NCBI GenBank assembly: GCA_000934455.1
Contig: KN882364.1
Span: forward strand, 191,615-212,462
Direction: 5' to 3'
DNA from: Apostichopus parvimensis
Taxonomy: Eukaryota > Echinodermata > Holothuroidea > Aspidochirotida > Stichopodidae
Length of the DNA: 20,848 bases
The position numbers and the translations under genes were made by a program. This document shows, piece by piece, positions 18,679-20,848 of this stretch (the stretch's first letter is position 1; every line of letters starts with the position of its first letter). The notes under the pieces are model-generated. The model was not told the origin of the DNA, did no database searches, and saw only the letters and a program-made list of their open reading frames with translations.

Positions 18679-19420
18679 TTTATTGCATGTATGTATGTTG
18701 TTAATCCTCCCCACCCCCACCTAAAGCAAAGCAGATACACTACAAAGTCATGAGCTTCCCTAATGTATGTATTTTGAAAGGATGCCAACTTCTCTCCATG
18801 AGTAGGCTACCACTCAATCGGTTGTGTTTTCTGTGATGTTGTGTAATTAACCCTCTATATTAAGAGGTCTTGTTTACCTTCATTCAATACTCCATGCCCA
18901 AACTTTTTTAATTTTTATTTGAAGAGGCATGGATTGAGTGTTCAAAGCTTCTCTAATTCCCATTGTTAGACAGAAAGGGCCCCTTTGAAGTTTGTTACAA
19001 TGGTTAAGATCAATAGTAGGTCACTCCACTCATCCTCCTGTCACCATAACCGCAAAGAGAGGATGGCCATTCTTCCAGGTTGAGGAGAACAATGGAAAAT
19101 GTGATTTGAATAAGTACTACTTCATGGAGTGGCTCTTTACAAGAGTGGAAATGTGATTTTTATTTTGGTGTGAGTGGTTACTCACTTAAAAATACTTTGG
19201 AGTACTATATGTAGCTTATGATGAGTACGGTAGACTAAATTAGTGAAACTGTGTGCATTGTTGGTGGAACATGATGCTATGAATGTGTAGTTTAGCAGTA
19301 ATGATCAGCATGCAGGTTCTGGGCCTTAAAAAAAAAGAAAAAGTTTCTCACCATTTTGTAGGGTACACATTGCTATACATATACTTGATGTAAGATGATT
19401 TTTATGAAACAGAAAATAGG
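18679..19420. other. gene-free stretch with two hairpins
   Basis: No supported gene. CCTCT-ATATTA-AGAGG forms a five-pair hairpin near 18852-18867. TCCATGCC (18891-18898) pairs with GGCATGGA (18926-18933), and inside that stem CAAA (18899-18902) can pair with TTTG (18918-18921). Function is unknown. Confidence 0.5.
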
Positions 19421-19450
19421 TGGGGAGGAGGGGGGGGGGATGGGGGAGAG
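19421..19450 (+). repeat. G-rich tract with G-quadruplex pattern
   Basis: Runs of GGGG, ten G and GGGGG are separated by one to three bases on the plus strand. The ten-G run can supply two of the four G stacks. Confidence 0.6.
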
Positions 19451-20848
19451 GAGATATCCCTGGTAGTAGGTGCAACTTTGATAATACCTGGACAATAGGA
19501 ATTGTTCTACATAAATATAGGTGACATACTGTATATGTAACAAAGTTCAAATATTGCTTCTGTTGTGGAGGGGTCCTAATTGCATTGATCAGTATAAAAT
19601 AAGGACTCTTTTTAGCTACTAATGATATTACCGAGTATGGCAGAATTTTCTTTTCCAAATGAAGTTATTACATTTTCAAAAACTTTATACTCAGCAATTT
19701 GGATCAGGCTGTCAGGTTGAAAATTGAACCTATTTGTTTCCATTTTTCTTGCTAAGACTTTGTTTATAGTGCTGAAAACAAGATCAGTTTGTTGCTACTA
19801 GTCATGCTGTTGTTTGTTTGTTATTTTGGCTACGATTGAAAGATTTTAGAAACTTGATAAAATGATAGACATGTGTCATTTAATGTAAATTTTAAGTTAC
19901 TCTTTAAATTTTCATCCTGGAGATATTAAAGCCAACCCAACATTAATCCTTGATGTTGGTATTTTCCATTTCTGTTATGTATTGATTTAACATACTGTTC
20001 TATAGTAGATTATTCCCCACTCCCCATCGCCATCTTTATTTCCGTCCCTTCCCCCCCACCCCCGTCTCCCAATTCACTAGTTCTTGGCTTCAAATCCTCC
20101 TAAATTTTACATTTCTCATACATGTACAGTACTATATCAACCATCTAGAAAACATCAATTTTTAGTTCGCAAAACTCTACTGCTCTAATATGTGTGAATC
20201 ATAACATATATGTGGCTTGTACAAGCTTCTGTGCAAATTCCTCCTCCTCCTCCCCATTATAATTGAAACAATACATATGAAGCACTTTTGCCCTTCCAAG
20301 CTGAGAGGTCTATAAAGATCTATATTACAACAGGTCTATGTACAGCCTTCCATTTCTGTTGCTGTACATTATAAGCCCACCATACAGTACTGGTATTAGC
20401 AATGTATGTTAACCTAGACATTTTGGGAATGATTTAACCATACAGAGTTGCTAAGTTATTCACCTTAATCTTTGAATATGATCTGCTCTTAACATTTTAT
20501 GGTCCAAATGTCAAAGAAATACCAGTCACTATGCCAACAGTTGCCCCAAGAGGCCAAAAATTTGGCATTTTAATAACCTTTGTTGTGATTACCTTTTTCC
20601 ACATATCTCCCATGAGAATTGATTTATTATCATTTTATTTTATGTGTATTTGTCTGATTTTAACCAAATAAGACCAAAAAAAGAATTGAAAGAAAAGCAA
20701 AAAAATAAGGGGGACAGCTGTCATACTAAACAGGGATATAGAGTACTGTAGTTGGGAGTTGCTATTCCCAATGACAATTCCCTAGTATTAGTGTGTATAA
20801 AGCAGTGGCTATTAGGAACTGTCCCTAGATAATGAGGTTCCATTTAAA
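19451..20848. other. gene-free stretch, CpG-poor
   Basis: No supported gene. A C-rich tract at 20046-20070 has four runs of three or more C and would be a G-quadruplex candidate on the minus strand. A seven-pair hairpin CCAACAT/ATGTTGG lies at 19937-19959. The rest is AT-rich, intron-like DNA. Confidence 0.5.

Noticed and set aside
19326-19658. 110-codon minus-strand frame
   Set aside because: It crosses the G-rich tract, which yields Pro/His/Leu low-complexity sequence, and shows no motif.

Overview
The window reads as animal nuclear DNA, probably from a marine invertebrate and most likely an echinoderm. It is AT-rich. It carries microsatellites, minisatellites and short cut-and-paste transposons (MITEs). 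It also has fragments of LINE and Penelope-like retroelements, poly(G)/poly(C) runs of 10 to 17 bases, and six copies of the palindrome TAGGCCTA. There are no operons, ribosome binding sites or dense reading frames. The taxon is an inference from repeat style; no sequence was compared with a database.

No complete gene can be supported. Three short open segments in the left half could be exons. The best is 5005-5257, open throughout and framed by good splice-site matches. A second is 9310-9546 and a weak third is 8472-8669. A 177-codon reading frame at 1208-1741 is unusually long for AT-rich DNA but resembles no family I know. None is a confident gene call.

Layout, left to right: a G-quadruplex-like edge (1-34); plain intergenic-type DNA; a hAT-type MITE with perfect 8-bp target duplications (2959-3299); a TACTC/TTTGTAC minisatellite (4128-4405); a purine-rich block (4433-4860); the best exon candidate; two compound TG/TA microsatellites; a roughly 160-bp tandem repeat carrying a perfect DR1 nuclear-receptor element and CACGTG boxes (7400-7790); a cluster of degenerate CGGAC motifs (8065-8225); the other two exon candidates; and a pyrimidine-rich block (10612-10970).

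Near 11,550 the composition changes abruptly. CpG is close to its expected frequency to the left and several-fold depleted to the right, while ACTGTA/TACAGT becomes common on the right. This fits a methylated, probably transcribed domain beginning or ending there. The right half holds a Penelope-like 3' motif resembling a hammerhead ribozyme (12286-12324) and a damaged inverted copy (15540-15568). It also holds a second hAT-type MITE with perfect 8-bp duplications (14516-14890), a TTAA-flanked MITE with 31-bp terminal repeats (16397-16648), a CR1/L2-like LINE 3' end (17392-17592) and an RTE-like LINE C-terminus with a TGA-repeat tail (18396-18678). The features do not form a pathway; the window is best read as a transposon-rich intergenic or intronic landscape crossing a CpG domain boundary.
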